This document shows positions 63,920 to 64,000 of a stretch of DNA of 64,000 nucleotides, piece after piece (positions within the stretch are counted from its first letter, which is position 1; each line of letters starts with the position of its first letter). This DNA comes from an uncultured Lachnospiraceae bacterium (GTDB taxonomy: Bacteria > Bacillota > Clostridia > Lachnospirales > Lachnospiraceae), in contig CANQTF010000012.1 in assembly GCA_947626745.1 (NCBI GenBank), positions 1 through 64,000 on the forward strand. Reading direction: 5' to 3'. The notes under the pieces were generated by a model. It was not told the origin of the DNA. It saw nothing but the letters and a program-made list of their open reading frames with translations, and did not search any database. Position numbers and translations under genes: made by a program.

Positions 63920-64000
63920 CTAATCCGTATAGACTTTGCGCGGTGCAACGCTCTGAACCGCCTTCACCATCGCTTCGTTCGGTTCGAGGATCACCTTCAC
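63920..64000 (-). CDS. C-terminal end of an unidentified protein (cut by window edge)
   Basis: The last 26 codons of a minus-strand gene are visible, ending KAVQSVAPRKVYTD before TAG at 63920-63922. A terminator follows. The family cannot be told from this fragment. Confidence 0.6.
   Translation of the reverse strand: MKVILEPNEAMVKAVQSVAPRKVYTD

Overview
The window looks like a chromosomal segment of a butyrate-forming Lachnospiraceae-type Clostridium (Firmicutes). The evidence is the 16S rRNA 5' end at the left edge, the ptb-buk butyrate pair, a TsaB-RimI fusion, strong AGGAGG ribosome binding sites, FMN and cobalamin riboswitches, and a split purine pathway (stand-alone AICAR formyltransferase plus PurO-type IMP cyclohydrolase). 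Most genes lie on the minus strand.

Layout. 1-1504: 16S rRNA start with two tandem promoters, a small membrane protein and two serine tRNAs. 1668-9099: a methyltransferase broken by a G9 tract, an IspD-kinase fusion, and the t6A tRNA-modification genes tsaD, tsaB-rimI and tsaE with RNase Z. 9211-17793: a BlaI/BlaR-type sensor pair with a doubled operator, a deaminase, a permease-permease-adaptor operon, and an FMN-riboswitch-controlled RibU. 17841-38046: a roughly 20 kb minus-strand surface-glycan/acyl cluster (below). 38149-42337: a secreted protein with a divergent regulator, and a cobalamin-riboswitch-controlled surface chelatase lipoprotein. 42341-49560: tex and a large hybrid kinase between two single-domain response regulators. 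49839-52566: secreted lipoprotein, LysM protein, a foldback element and a small zinc-protease-like protein. 52623-64000: prfB (with programmed frameshift), secA, a GT-C glycosyltransferase, ptb-buk, purine genes, guaB and the tail of one more gene.

The most unusual region is 17841-38046. It combines three dedicated carrier proteins, two KASIII-like condensing enzymes, two SDR ketoreductases, a carboxyltransferase without biotin carboxylase, a GNAT-like acyltransferase, an NRPS/DltA-like adenylating enzyme, a DAP-decarboxylase-fold PLP enzyme, a DegT sugar aminotransferase, a GT2-PglD fusion, two polytopic membrane proteins and a flippase. The most economical reading is a pathway that builds an unusual acyl or aminoacyl group on a carrier protein, attaches it to an aminosugar and exports the lipid-linked glycan. 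This is inference from gene content. The cluster carries a 69-bp tandem repeat inside one gene, a small gene graveyard (remnants of an MBOAT and an acyl-activating enzyme), and a base-composition step near 26.3 kb, all pointing to a fast-changing, horizontally assembled locus.

Across the window there are five G/C homopolymers of exactly nine bases: four inside genes of glycan or acyl type and one between genes. One of them puts the methyltransferase out of frame. They are candidate phase-variation tracts, although sequencing error has to be excluded.
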